This document shows positions 1 through 11,400 of a DNA stretch of 64,000 nt, piece by piece. Below the pieces are notes generated by a model that was not told where the DNA came from, made no database searches, and was given only the letters and a program-made list of their open reading frames with translations. A program made the position numbers and the translations under genes. Source of the stretch: Gadus chalcogrammus (Eukaryota > Chordata > Actinopteri > Gadiformes > Gadidae); the NCBI RefSeq assembly GCF_026213295.1, contig NC_079423.1, positions 21,495,597-21,559,596 on the forward strand, given 5' to 3'. Each line of letters begins with the position of its first letter. Position 1 is the first letter of the stretch.

Positions 1-665
1 GGCGCTGCATCGTTCGCGCAAGTAGAATCACTTGAAATCCACACCAAAAGAGAAGCCCTGGGGCAAATACATACAGAGTCATTGCAAAGACGAAAATTCT
101 GAGCCTTGGGTAAGGAAGGTATTACCAAGGAATTCATAGCGCTATGCCGTGCAGCCAATCCGTCCCTTTTAGAGCTTAGATCGAGAAAATCAAAACCGAC
201 CGGACCCGAGCCCGTCCACGTTCTGTCCGAGCCCGGCCCGGTCCGACACATTAACTGTAAATATTCAACCCAACATTATTTTTTAATACATGGGCTGTTA
301 TATCTGACGTCAGTGGCGGCTGGTGAATTTTTTTATGGGGGGGCAGAAAGTTTGTAACCCAAACCCCTGTAGGGGTGTCTGGGGCCCTCCTCCCCCCGAA
401 GATTTTTGTGTTTTTCATATAAAAACGAAGCATTCTGGTGCATTCTGACAAAATAATAAAGACAAAATAGAACATTTCCTTACAAAGACGAATGGAGCCG
501 GGGAACTAAGTTTTTACTTAATTTATTTGCCTTGTAGAATTCAGCAAGTTTAAAAGTGAAAATACATCAATAATAATTGGGAATTACTGGTAGGCTATAC
601 ACAAGTTAACATTCTCTCAGTCTCTATCTGTATGTGTGTATGTGAGAGAGTGAGAGTGAGAGAAT
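1..665. other. non-coding, transposon-derived start of window
   Basis: No coding exon is recognisable here. A GC-rich stretch near 180-245 has repeated GACCCGAGCCC-like words of the kind seen in fish MITEs. From about 308 the words GGCGGCTGGTGAA followed by a G-run resemble the start of a hAT-type fish element, but I find no matching far end. A short GTGAGAGAGTGAGAG tract lies at 640-660. Confidence 0.3.
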
Positions 666-900
666 GTGATTCTAAAAGGGGTGAGTGTGAGCAAAGTCGG
701 CAAACCCAAATTAACACTGTCAGATTTGATTTCAACTCTTTTAAAGTGTCTATATGGGTCCACACCACATAGAGTTAATTTCACTCTTCACCTTAACACT
801 TATTTAGTGTTATTATTAACACTAGTTGAGTTAAAATGTAAAATGCCTTAACACTGTTAACCTTTTAACTCTTTTATGCAGTGTTAGACATCAACTCTCT
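666..900. repeat. dispersed fish repeat rich in AACACT/AGTGTT words
   Basis: The words TTAACACT, AGTGTTA and AACTCTTTT recur in both orientations, giving a loosely palindromic repeat. I recognise the style (AGTGTTAATTTAACTC-type words) as a common teleost dispersed repeat, but cannot assign a family or exact ends. Confidence 0.4.
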
Positions 901-1079
901 CACAGGGTTGTTTTTTAACTATAGAAGTATTGCCTAAATTGCCTAAATTGACATGGCAACGAGATGCGGGGCGCTCCTCTGTTTGAGCGACTCGTGATTG
1001 AAAGGCTACTTTATTACATATTTAATTTACTTTTTCACTTTTTTGTCGAGTTTAAATCATGGCAATATTCGTATGACCT

Positions 1080-1982
1080 ATGGATACTGTCAAATCTGCG
1101 TTAGTGGAATTCAAAAGCCATTCTGCATCAAGTTATGGAGGTTTATTCTCTGCTGGGGTCACGACGCATCCCAACGGTCACGACGCATCCAAATCAACCG
1201 AGACGCACTACGCTAGAGCGGACCTTCTGGAGCTTCAACTCGCTTGCCAGACAGTTGATTTATCACCCGAACAACTGGATTTCATACCATCAACACTGAT
1301 AAAGAAGACAATACGGAGGAAAAGAGGATCGAGAGGAGGAATTAGGAACAGGATTAGGAGACGAGGTAGTAAGCTCGTTGCCAGGGCGGCGCGCATAGTC
1401 GCAGCGGCCCCTCTTGAGATCTGTGAGATTGAGATTGAATGTTTGAGTGTGAGACGTCCTACAAACATAGTTTATGACAGGGAAACATTATTAAACATTA
1501 GGACATTGCAAGCGAGTAACATCACTGGCATTCGCTGGCATCTGGACATATTACGCAAACACAGGATACTAACGGATACTGTGACACTGTGCCCGCAACT
1601 GCCCGGAGGAGGAAGCAGCAGAGACGGGGTGGACGTAAACAAAACAAAACATATCAAAACAAAACGTAAACTAAAGCGGGGAAAGAGGGCTGGCATCAAA
1701 GCTAGGCTAAAAACTAAACCCACCAGACCAGCAGTGCCAACAATCCTACTCTCCAACGTCCGATCTCTCGAAAACAAACTGGATGAGCTCCGTCTGATGA
1801 GAGGATCACTCAAGGTATGGAGAGACTGCTGTCTATGCATTTCCACCGAATCCTGGTTACATGAAAACATTCCGGACGAGGCTGTTCAGCTAGAGGGAAC
1901 AACACTCTTCAGAGCTGACAGAGACGCGGTAAGAGCAGAGGCGGGGGGCTATGCATTTATATCAACAAAGACTGGTGTGTAA
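1080..1982 (+). pseudogene. LINE ORF2, basic N-terminus and start of endonuclease
   Basis: This first reading-frame block of the LINE has about 300 codons. An Arg/Lys-rich middle section (KKTIRRKRGSRGG and KLKRGKRAG) is followed by the endonuclease start NVRSLENKLDELRLMR and the TESWL motif that supplies the catalytic Glu. The frame ends at a TAA just after a run of six G near 1941-1947. The protein similarity continues in another frame past that run, so a one-base slip in the G-run most likely broke the ORF. Confidence 0.7.
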
Positions 1983-1993
1983 ACGCTGCGTCG

Positions 1994-3589
1994 GTGGCTC
2001 AACACTGCTCTGAACTGGTGGAATTTTCTATAGTGATCTGTCGGCCATTCTACCTGCCAAGGGAATTCACCAGTGTGATTGTAGTAGCTGTTTACATAGC
2101 CCCTTGCGCCAACGCCAATGCTTACGAAGTACTCCGCCCCCTGTTTGACGTCATCAGCGCACTGTTGACAAAACACCCGGACAGCTTTGTGGTTGTTGCA
2201 GGAGACTTCAACCACATTAGCTTAAAGACTGTGCTCCCCGGATTCAAGCAATATGTGGACTTTAAAACAAGAGGAGAAAATATACTTGATTTGGTCTATT
2301 CCAACACTGCTGAGGCATATAAGGCCATTCCTCAACCCCATATTGGCCTTTCAGACCATAAATCTGTGCTGCTGGTTCCAACTTACAAACCCAGGCTGAT
2401 ACGAACTAGGGCAACCCAGTCACACATCAGGGTGTGGCCAGATGGAGCAGTCTCAGCGCTGCAGGACTGTTTTAAATGCACTAACTGGGAGATTTTTAAA
2501 ACAGCTGCATCTCAGGGTGAGCATCATATTAACATTGAAGAATATGCTGAAACGGTGATGAGCTACATTGCCAAGTGCACAGAGGATGTTACTTTGATGA
2601 AGACCTATATAGTACGGAACAACCAAAAACCCTGGATGACTGCTGAGGTACGTCAGCTGTTAAAGGCTTGGGATGCTGCGTACAGTGGAGGAGACAAGGC
2701 CGCTCTCTGCTCAGCCAGATCAGCTCTCTCCAGAGGGATCAGAGCAGCCAAAAGACGCCATGCAGGGATAATCAAGGAGAACCTCTGTAGCACAGGAAAC
2801 ACCAGGCAAATGTGGCAGGGGGTTCAACAAATCACTCAGTACAAGACCAGGCAGAGGATTGAGGACAGTGATGTTTCTCTCCCTGACAGACTCAATGACT
2901 TTTTTGCCCGGTTTGAGGCACCAGGAGGGCCAACGAGAGGGGGGACTGGACTCTCCCCTCCATCCGGTCAGCCACCTGTGGCCATCAGCCCAGCTGACAC
3001 CAGGAGAACCCTGGCCAAGATCAACCCTCGGAAAGCAGCCGGCCCGGACAACGTTCCGGGGAGGGCGCTCCAAGCCTGTGCTGATGAGCTGACAGATGTT
3101 CTAACAGACATTTTCAACATCTCTCTCGGTCAAGCCACTGTACCCAGATGCTTCAAAACATCCATCATCGTTCCAGTTGCAAAAAAGTCTGTTGTGTCCT
3201 GTCTGAATGACTACCGTCCTGTTGCATTGACCCCAATAGTGATGAAGTGTTTTGAACGGTTAATCAAACCACACATCACATCCAGCCTACCTGCATCACT
3301 GGATCCTCATCAGTATGCCTACCGTTCAAACCGTTCCACAGAGGATGCAATATCCACCACCCTGCATACAGTACTCACCCATCTAGAACAGAGAGACACC
3401 TATGCTAGAATACTGTATGTTGACTTCAGCTCTGCATTTAACACCATCTTGCCGCAGAGACTGATGGATAAACTTCTCCTCCTGGGCCTAAACCCCACCC
3501 TCTGTCACTGGATTTCCTGTTGGAGCGACCACAGTCAGTTTGTGTTGGACACAACACGAACTGACCATCACAAAAATCCATCACACTGA
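1994..3589 (+). pseudogene. LINE ORF2, endonuclease end and RT first half
   Basis: This block continues the same protein in another frame. It holds the endonuclease motifs VAGDFNH and LSDHKSV, then a linker and the RT fingers and palm start (INPRKAAGPDNVPGR, LNDYRPVALTP, HQYAYRSNRSTEDA, ILYVDFSSAFNTI). Homology fails after about position 3515 and the frame stops at 3587-3589. RT motif B resumes immediately in a third frame, so a second frameshift or small deletion lies between about 3510 and 3590. Confidence 0.75.
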
Positions 3590-3612
3590 GTACAGGATCC
3601 CCCCAGGGATGT

Positions 3613-4374
3613 GTGCTCAGTCCTCTGCTGTACACGCTGCTGACCCATGACTGTGTGCCAAGGCACAAGAACAACATGATTGTTAAGTTTGCAGATGACA
3701 CTACAGTCGTGGGTCTCATTCATGGGAATGAGGAATCCTATTACAGAGAGGAGGTCAATCTGTTTGAGAGATGGTGCAGAGACAACAACCTGGTGCTCAA
3801 TGCGGAAAAGACCAAGGAAATGATCGTGGACTTCCGTAGATCAAAACCTAAGCACACACCCCTCTGCATCAGTAATCGTGAAGTGGAAAAGGTGGAGAAC
3901 ATCAAGTTCCTGGGAGTACAGATCTCTGACAACCTTTCCTGGTCCAAAAACACCACTGGGCTAGTGAAGCGAGCCCAACAGAGATTGTACTTCCTGAGGA
4001 AACTCCATCAGGCCTCACTACCTCCCAGTATCCTCACCACATTCTACAGGGGGGCAGTGGAGAGTGTGCTGACGTACGCCATCTCTACCTGGTTCTCCAG
4101 CTGCAGTGCGGCGGACAAAAAGGCCCTGCAAAGAGTGGTGAGATCAGCGGAAAAGGTCATTGGAGCCTCACTTCCCTCTGTCCAGGACATATTCCTAAGC
4201 CGCTGCAGGAATAGGGCCCAGAAAATAGTGAGAGACCCCTCTCACCCTCTGAACAACTTCTTTAAGCTCCTACCCTCCAAGAAGCGCTATCGCAGCTTAA
4301 GATGCTCCACCACCAGGCTGCGGAACAGCTTCCTGCCTCAAGCTGTCAGGATGCTCAATGCACCAGCGTCCTAA
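3613..4374 (+). pseudogene. LINE ORF2, RT second half and C-terminus
   Basis: This block carries RT motif B (its PQGC start lies just upstream at about 3600), the FADDTTVVGLI active-site motif, the thumb and the usual C-terminal tail of L2/CR1 proteins (LGVQISDNLSWSKNTT, ending MLNAPAS). The stop is natural and the 3' UTR with its tail repeat follows. Confidence 0.8.
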
Positions 4375-4663
4375 ATCTTCCCACTGGACTTTATTTATTA
4401 TTTATTTATTCATCATTGGGACGTTTGTTTGTAATGTATGTGATCTTGATCCCTGAGAAACGCCTTCTCGTTTTGTTGTTCGATCAACAAAATGACAATA
4501 AATTTGATTTGATTTGATTTAAATTGAACACTGTATAGGTGTAAATATAGCTTTCTGGATTTCCAAAATAAAATGCTCCGTAGAATAAAAATGGCAGAAA
4601 TGATGAGGTCATTTTCAGTTTCAAAAAATGTATTTAAAACATTCACCACATAAACACAGCTTC

Positions 4664-4855
4664 TTAAAACATGTGACAATATGGAACAATGTATATCTCA
4701 CTATCATTAGAATACTGCTTGTCAAATGGTTTAAAATAGGTGAGCTGGTCAATGCAAATCAGAGAATTGTCATTATTCTGCTCCTCTATACAGTATGCAT
4801 GAAAATGTTCATCAAAGTACAAGGTGTCAACAGTACAAAAAAGCACACTGATCAT
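4664..4855 (-). pseudogene. C-terminal fragment of a fish C2H2/SAM multigene-family protein
   Basis: The minus strand reads LYFDEHFHAYCIEE, then FKPFDKQYS, then YIVPYCHMF and a stop. This closing pattern (HAY motif, KP, VP-C/Y-H at the end) matches from memory a large family of uncharacterised teleost proteins that start with C2H2 fingers. The N-terminal part of such a gene lies at 11720-11401, on the other side of the 6.5-kb element stack at 4940-11399. I infer that both are pieces of one gene or of neighbouring copies. The family call rests on pattern memory. Confidence 0.4.
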
Positions 4856-5743
4856 GTATTATGATATTACAGATTTTCTTGAACACAGGTAAGTCATGGG
4901 ATGTTCCAGTGCATATAAATAGATCAGTCTGGTATTCAATAGGGCTGAACGATTTCAGGAAAAGATTGAATTGCGATTTTTCTGGCAGATATTGCGATTT
5001 CGATTTTCTTCACGATTTTCTTCAAATCAAGCTTCAGTGCAATATTCACAAGTACAGTAATATTTACAAACATGACATATCATTAAAAAATGACATGCCT
5101 TTACTCTAATGTAAGAATGAAAACTAAAGTTAAAAATTGATTTTAAATGTATTTATTAAGAAACATGCATGTAAACTAAAGTCCTTGACCAACTGCAGTT
5201 GTTACAAATGAACTAAAAGAGCCATCTTTTGCCGCGTTTCCACTGCAGGGTGCCAGCTCAATTCCGAGGTCGCGTTTCCACTGCCGACAGTACCCTTTGT
5301 GGTAGGCAAGGCAAGGCAAGGCAACTTTATTTATATAGCACTTTTCATACACAAGGCAGACTCAAAGTACTTCACATATAAACATTGTTATGCATTAAAA
5401 TAAAATAATAGATAAGTAAAAGAAAACATATGCAAAGAAATGAGTAAAATAGAAAGTTAAAAAGGCTTTTTAGTAAGTAAAATTGAAAGTGCAATGTATT
5501 TAAGAAAGTGAGAAAATTAAATTGAAAGTTATTTAAGATCAGATCAACAGTCTCTCTGGAACCCAAGTCGGGACTACAACCCGACCTAAAGGACAATATT
5601 CTAGGACTCTAACCCAGCTTCTAGGACTCTAGCCCAGCAACCTTTCTCTCTGGTATCAGATCATGTATTTTTCTGGTAAAAATAGAAATTAAAGGGAAAG
5701 TTAAAAAGGCATTTTAGTAAAATAAAGGTAAAGTATTTAAGAT

Positions 5744-6682
5744 TTAGCAGAAAGCTAAAGCAAACATAAAAGTCTTCAATCTCGTTTTGAAGGTGCTCAG
5801 AGTTGGGGCAAGTCTTAAATCCTCAGGGAGTTTATTACAGCCATTTGTTGCATAGTAACTAAATCCTGCTTTCCCATGTTTCGCGTTTACTCTGGGGATA
5901 ATTAACAGATTGGTCTCAGAAGATCTTAGTGTTCTAGAAGGCTTATGTAGTGGAAGCATATCAGTTAAATATTTTGGGCCTAAACCATGTAGGGATTTAT
6001 AGGTTAGCAACATGATTTTAAAATCAATTCTCTGACCTACAGGAAGCCAATGTAACGATTTAAGAATTGGTGTAATGTGTTCAAATTTTTTGGTCTTTGT
6101 TAAAACTCTAGCAGCAGCATTCTGAACAAGCTGAAGCTTCCTTAGAGTTTGTTTTGGGAGACCTGTAAGGAGACCATTGCAGTAATCAAGCTTACTAGTG
6201 ATAAAGGCATGTACAAGTTTTTGTAAGTCTTCTGTGGACATGAGCCCTCTAAGTCTTGCTACATATTTAAGGTGATAATATGCAGATTTTGTAACTGATT
6301 TGATGTGACTTTCGAAATGTAAATCAGAATCCATGATAACCCCTAGGTTTCTGGCTTTGATTGAGGTTTTCAGGGACAGAGAGTGAAGGTGTTGGGTTAC
6401 TTTAAGCCTTTCCGTTTTAGCACCAAATACAATTATCTCTGTTTTATCCTCATTTAGCTGAAGGAAATTTCGGCACATCCAGTCTTTCACTTGCTCAATG
6501 CACTGGCACAGCAGATCTATGGGCCGATAGTCATTTGGTGATAGCGATACATAGATTTGCGTGTCATCAGCATAGCAATGATGGTCAATATTGTTATTAT
6601 GCATGATTTGCCGTAGTGGGAGCATGTAGATGTTGAATAAAGAGGGTCCTAAGATCGAACCTTGTGGGACTCCACACATCAC
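5744..6682 (-). pseudogene. LINE RT second half
   Basis: A block of 312 codons with RT motif B (CGVPQGSILGPSLFN), the YADDTQIYVSL active site and the typical L2/CR1 C-terminus (ITPILKSLHWLPVGQRIDFK, ending in TFMFALAFC). This is the best preserved part of the copy. Confidence 0.85.
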
Positions 6683-6796
6683 GTTGGTTGATTCTGATAC
6701 AAAGTCGCCGATGGAAACAAAGTAGTTCCTATTTTGTAGGTAGGATCTGAGCCAATTTAAGACTGTGCTGAAAGCCCCACCCAGTTTTCTAACCTG

Positions 6797-8030
6797 TCAA
6801 AGTATTGCATGGTCTACAGTGTCGAATGCAGCACTGAGGTCTAGTAGCATTAGTATTGAGGTTTTGCCAGAGTCTGTGTTAAGACGGATGTCGTTTACAA
6901 CTTTAATGAGGGCGGTCTCAGTGCTGTGCAGGGGTCGAAATCCTGATTGGAAGGTGTCATAACAACCAGTTGATGCCAGGAAGTGATTAAGTTGCTGGAG
7001 GACAACTTTCTCAATGATTTTACTTATGAAGGGCAGATTTGATATTGGTCTGTAGTTGTTAATAATAGAGGTATCTAGGCTCCGCTTTTTTAAAAGGGGT
7101 TTAATAACTGCAGTTTTCAGGGCTTTTGGGAAGTTGCCTGACTGGAGAGAGTTGTTAACTATCTGCAATATGTCTATTGCTAGGCAGTCAAAAACATTCT
7201 TAAAGAGGTTGGTAGGTAAAGAATCAAGGCAACAGGTGGATGGCTTTAGTTGTGTAACAGTTTCCACAAGAGTTTTAGAGTCAATAACATTAAAGCATGC
7301 CATCCCTGCCATGTTACTTTTGCCTGAACAGGGTGGTAGTCCAACATTTTTGTTTGAAGTGGAGATATTGATGGCGCGTCTGATGCCTTCAATTTTATCA
7401 GTATAAAAAGCTGCAAACTCATTGCATTTCTGCGTGGAATGGTGATCAGGTGGAATTTGTGTTGGGGGGTTGGTCAGTCGGTCAACAGTTGCAAATAGGG
7501 TTTTTGCATTATTATTATTGGATTTAATGATATTGGAGAAAAATGTTTCTCTAGCACTTTTTAAGTCTGAATTGTAGGCACGGAGGCTCTCTTTGTAGAT
7601 ATCATGGTGAATATGAAGTTTTGTTTTACGCCAGATGCGTTCAACCTTCCTGCATTCTTTTTTCTGTGCTGTTACAGAGGCAGCTTTCCTCCAGGGTGCC
7701 TTTTGCTTTCCAGAAATCGTTTTAACCTTATAAGGTGCAATGACATCCATGATTTTCAAAATTTTCAAATTAAAGTTTTCTACAAGATCATCAGCAGAAC
7801 ATGGGTTGAGAGGTGGTAGTAAGGAGATGGCCTTTCTAAAAAAGTACATACGATTCTTCATTGATATACCGTTTTTTGACAGTATTTGATTTTGTCTGTA
7901 TGTCGGGAATAAAAGATATATTAAAGAAAACACAAAAGTGGTCAGACAAGGAAAGATCAGTCACAGAGAGATCAGAAACATTGAGGCCCTTTGTGATAAC
8001 CAGGTCTAGAGTGTGGCCCACTTTGCACAC
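6797..8030 (-). pseudogene. LINE endonuclease end and RT first half
   Basis: At 8030-7836 the frame gives the endonuclease end ([26 protein letters not shown]). A different frame from 7933 to 6797 gives the linker ([18 protein letters not shown]) and the RT start ([34 protein letters not shown]). The stop at 6797 follows an extra T. A second one-base change about 25 bases further restores the frame into the 6682-5744 block. Confidence 0.75.
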
Positions 8031-8123
8031 TTGTCATTCAAATCATCAGTATGAAAATTGAAGTCACCAGTTATAACTAGACAATCAAAGTCTGTGGAGA
8101 TGCTAGACAATAATTCTGTGAAT

Positions 8124-9488
8124 TCATCGAAAAAATGTGGGTGGCCTGTAAATAATTAATAGGAGAACTCTGGGGGAGCATTTCAATACAGCACAAAGGT
8201 ATTTGAATGATGGAAAATCACCAAATAACATCTGTTTCCCCTGAAAATCATTTTTAAATATAACAGCAACCCCTCCACCTCTTTTTCCAGATCTACATGC
8301 ATCAAAAAAGTTATAGTTGGGAGGAGCTGTCTCTATCAGAACGGTTGCACTGTTATTTTGTTCCAGCCATGTTTCAGTTAAAAACATAAAATCCAGTTTA
8401 GAGGTGGTAATAAAATCATTAACTAAAAATGATTTGTTATTAAGAGACCTAACATTAAGTAGACCCATCCTGATGGTGTTGTTGGTAGGCTTTAAGGTTG
8501 TTTTTGGTTTGGAGGAAATATGTATGAGATTTGTGAGGTTAGCAGTGTGTCTAAGTTTCCCTTTGTTTACTCTCTTAGTGGTTACAGCAGGAATGCAAAA
8601 GTTGCCATGTGTTGGCACAGTGTTGATGGCGTCGGGCGGGCTGTTGTCTCTCTTCAAGGTCTGTGGGCTGTCTGCTATCTGTGTGTCAGATAGTGGCAGA
8701 GTAGATGTGTGGGGGAGGCTGTAGTCTCGCTTCTTCTCAACCTGTGCTCTGATTGTGGCCTGTGCGTCAGACCATGGCAAGATTGTGGCCTGTGCGTAAA
8801 GCGAGAAGAGAAGATTGTCCCTCAACAGTTTTGAGCCTACCCTGTTTGGGTGTAGGCCATCTGCTCTGAAAAGATATTTGCGCCCCCAGAATAAGTTGAA
8901 ATTGTCAATAAAGCCCCTTCCTCTTTCATTGCAGACTCTGGAAAGCCATGTATTCAGTGCAAGTAGACGACTGAATCTGTTTATTCCCCTGTCAACTGCT
9001 GGTATGGGTCCACTGATGAATGAGTTGATGTGTATTTTGTCCAGTGTATCCAATAGATCAGTGTAATCCCTCTTCAGAAGTTCTGACTGTTCTCTTTGAA
9101 TATCATTAAATCCTGCATGCACAATAATCTGTGAGATTTTGGGGTTTTCCAATATGATTTTGGCTAGTTTATGGTTGATATCACTAACCATTCCATATGG
9201 GAAGTTGCATGTTTTGATCTTCTTACCGGTTATATCCTTGATGGTTGAGTCTCCTATAATCAGAGTGTCTGGTTCATCTGCTTCCTCTGAGATGGGCCCT
9301 TGTTGGACGGTGGCAGACACATGCGCAGCCCGCCTCCGTGGCGACTGGTTGTTCCATGTCTGTCCGTACCGTCTGTCCGGACACATTTCAGGGGTCAGGG
9401 GTGCACAGGTGGCCGAGGCATGCGCAGCTTGCCTCCATGGCGACTGGTTCATGTTCCGTCTCTGTCCGCACTGTCCGTCCGGACGCAT
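8124..9488 (-). pseudogene. LINE protein: SGNH-hydrolase-like domain fused to endonuclease
   Basis: A 454-codon open block. Residues about 75-235 look like the SGNH/GDSL hydrolase fold used as an esterase in CR1-type ORF1 proteins: LIIGDSTIKD supplies the Gly-Asp-Ser nucleophile, HAGFNDIQ the Asn block, and DGLHPNRVGSKLL the Asp-x-x-His block. After a linker, residues from about 350 start an endonuclease (MGLLNVRSLNNKS, LTETWLEQ, GKRGGGVAV). Both domains sit in one frame with no stop between them. The N-terminal 60 residues derive from a two-copy tandem repeat at 9318-9513. Confidence 0.7.
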
Positions 9489-9513
9489 CTCGGGGCTCAG
9501 GGGTGCATGGGTG
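9318..9513. repeat. two-copy tandem repeat of about 98 bp
   Basis: Each copy starts with an ATGCGCAGC word, continues through GGCGACTGGTT and CTGTCCG, and ends GGTCAGGGGTGCA-like. On the minus strand each encodes a unit with QSPW/QSPR, RQAAHASAT/RRAAHVSAT and LTPEM. It lies inside the LINE coding region. Confidence 0.7.
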
Positions 9514-9569
9514 GCAGGCTCGTTCGTGGACTCTTGAAGTGGCAGGAACCGGTTCTTCAGTGGCAGGGT

Positions 9570-10040
9570 TTATTTCAGTGACGGGCTAATCCGGCTGATA
9601 ACTTTAGCTTTGGGTAGTTTAGCATTTGGCGTTGAGTGATCTTGTTGATTCACTTTGGTATGTTGTTTTGGCTTAGCGCCGACTCTGTGCCAGTGAAACG
9701 CAGCTGGAACTGTCTCTTTCTTGTCCAGCTTCGGGAAGGATACAGTGTAGCTTTGATCATCTTGCTGTATCTGAGTGAGCTCAGCAAACTCACCCATCGG
9801 CACTGTATCCTGTAGGGGTCCTTTGCATTTTTCTAATGCTGCTAGTCTCGTTTCAATTAAAGCCACCCTCTGTTGCATTTTGGTGCAGTCTGTGCATTTC
9901 CCAGTCTCCGTGCCTGAGATATCCGAGTACAGAGGCATGTTGGCGATAGGAAAGTCCAAGGCTTTTTCTGCGGTCTGATCCGGGAGTAAAGTGTGCCAAA
10001 ATGTATTGTTGAATCGAGCGATGGAGGACGACGAAAACAA
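9570..10040 (-). pseudogene. LINE N-terminal ORF with Cys pair and coiled coil
   Basis: This frame has 156 codons. CTDCTKMQQRVALIETRLAALE gives a CxxC pair followed by heptad-like leucines, a common ORF1-type start in CR1/L2 elements. The stop (TAA at 9572-9570) is in frame with the 454-codon block below it, so the two may once have been one ORF. Confidence 0.5.
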
Positions 10041-10721
10041 ACTATATACTGTTAGGTATTATGATCATGAAATAAAATAAGATAAAGTAGATCTAAACGA
10101 TGAATTAAGTAGTTTTTTCCAATGCCTAGCGGAGCTTCGGGAAACATGACCTCTCTCTGCTGCTGCTGATTAGACCTCTGGTAGGCCGGATGTCGATCGC
10201 CGCTGCAGCTACGTAAACATCGTAAACAACGTCTTCCTCCCCAAGAATGCAGACGAACGTCTCCACCTTCTTGTTCGCCCAAGCAAGCGTTTTACGCGAC
10301 ATGTTAATTGTAAAGAATAATACCTCGAGGCTACTGTTTGTTTTTATCCCCGCGTCACCCGGAAGTGATGATTCTGTCGACCAATCAACAGAGGGGGTGT
10401 GTAGCTAGAATTTCCCGGGACCCTTTCAGGCGTCTCGTCTCGTTTTCAGTACCCCAACGGAGGAGTCCTGAAAACGAGGCCAAAACGGGTACGGCTAAGT
10501 CCGGGTCACGCCCACTTTTGGCGGTGGAAACGCGACCCGATCCGCACCTTTGCGATCCGATCCGTTCCGCACCCTGCAGTGGAAACGCGCCATTTGACTG
10601 CCTTAACTTAGAAAAGTACTACTACTTTTTAGTTGTTTTTTTAAGACAGTCAAAGATGGCTCTTTTAGTTAATTCGTGCATTAGAGTATAACAACAAAGG
10701 GAGAGACGTCGGAGAACCCAA

Positions 10722-10850
10722 CGCAGTCTATTCATAATATTGTAATGACCACGGAAGAGGCAGTGAATGAAGTATTGAATAGACAGAGATTTATTAGATA
10801 GGCCTACCTAATAAACCGTTGGAACACACAAGACCGGAAACATAGCAACG
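10722..10850 (-). repeat. dispersed repeat, inverted copy at 34777-34896
   Basis: CGCAGTCTATTCATAATATT and the following 110 bases match the reverse complement of 34777-34896, including CCACGGAAGAGGCA and TGTGTGTTCC words, with scattered differences and small indels. The family is unnamed. The two copies lie 24 kb apart. Confidence 0.65.
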
Positions 10851-11250
10851 CCGGTAAACAAACCCCAAGTAGCCCAATCCCTATGAGAGCTCCCCGCGCT
10901 ACGGCCATCCGGAGGCGCACAGAGTTTTTGTCCGTGATATTATATATACAAATATTATATTACATACTATTATATTATATATAGAGCTCCGGGAGTCGCA
11001 AACGGCAACATTCACTTTCTCCTCCATGCTGCAGTTCACCCCGGACTGAACTGCACTGAGTTTGACGGTTGAACGCTGACTGGCTGTTACGTTACACATG
11101 TGACTTAGTGGCCACGCTGTTGAACGCATGTTAACGCTGTTAACCATAGCAACGCCGGTAAACAAACGCCGGTAAACAAACCCCTCGAAGAGAGCTCCCA
11201 GCCCTACGGCCATCCGGAGGCTCACAGATTTTGGCCATGATATTATATAT
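10840..11250. repeat. pair of direct repeats about 105 bp long
   Basis: ATAGCAACGCCGGTAAACAA through CGGCCATCCGGAGG and GATATTATATA occurs at about 10840-10948 and again at about 11145-11250. The second copy has a small internal duplication of the CGCCGGTAAACAAA word. Confidence 0.65.
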
Positions 11251-11400
11251 TCAATTATTATATTAATTCGCCCGATTCGCGTCTCTACTTGACGCGTGAA
11301 CGCACAGTAAAACCGAAAAAAAAGTGTGTTTGGCGATCCCGAGATCGTGTTGTCTGAAATCGTGATTTCGATCAGAAAACGATAAATCGTTCAGCCCTAG

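Larger units (their letters stand above)
1080..4520 (+). mobile_element. L2/CR1-clade LINE, broken by frameshifts
   Basis: This is a non-LTR retrotransposon copy. Reading left to right it shows a basic N-terminal region, an apurinic-like endonuclease (NVRSLENKLDEL, TESWL, AGDFNH, LSDHKS) and a reverse transcriptase (motif A YVDFSSAFNTI, motif B with PQGCVLSPLLY, motif C FADDT). It ends in AATAAA followed by a short GATTT microsatellite tail at about 4500-4520, typical of fish L2-type LINEs that prime on tail repeats. The 5' end is not defined; coding starts near 1080. Two frameshifts make it inactive. No target-site duplication is obvious. Confidence 0.85.
5305..10040 (-). mobile_element. L2/CR1-clade LINE with SGNH domain, minus strand
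   Basis: Reading on the minus strand, the element has a Cys-containing coiled-coil ORF start, an SGNH-hydrolase-like domain, an endonuclease and a reverse transcriptase. It ends in the 3' tail AAGTGCTATATAAATAAAGT plus a GCCTT microsatellite (5305-5380). The same tail appears alone at 43772-43836 and, diverged, at about 18485. The reading frame is broken by an in-frame stop at 9570, another at 8124, a frame change near 7850-7930 and two compensating single-base changes near 6775-6803. The 5' UTR may extend to about 10340. Confidence 0.85.
5233..10589. mobile_element. inner DNA element with perfect 21-bp inverted ends
   Basis: CGCGTTTCCACTGCAGGGTGC at 5233-5253 is the exact reverse complement of 10569-10589. 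A second tier (GTCGCGTTTCCACTG near 5269 and its complement near 10521) also pairs. GCGTTTCCACTGCAGGG-type ends are widespread in fish DNA transposons. A LINE fills most of the interior, so I cannot tell whether a transposase ever lay inside. Confidence 0.5.
4940..11399. mobile_element. outer inverted-repeat element of a nested stack
   Basis: The left end TAGGGCTGAACGATT (4940) and the right end AATCGTTCAGCCCTA (to 11399) are inverted copies of each other, and AT-rich CGATTT words follow inside both ends. The flanking 8-mers (GTATTCAA on the left, GTTTAGAC on the right) do not match. Either the target duplication has decayed or the two ends come from separate copies of one MITE family. A second inverted pair, 5211-5229 and 10652-10670 (AAAAGAGCCATCTTT and complement), supports a single palindromic shell. 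Confidence 0.45.

Noticed and set aside
1235..1870. minus-strand frames over the first LINE
   Set aside because: Mirror of the basic N-terminal coding region; no domain.
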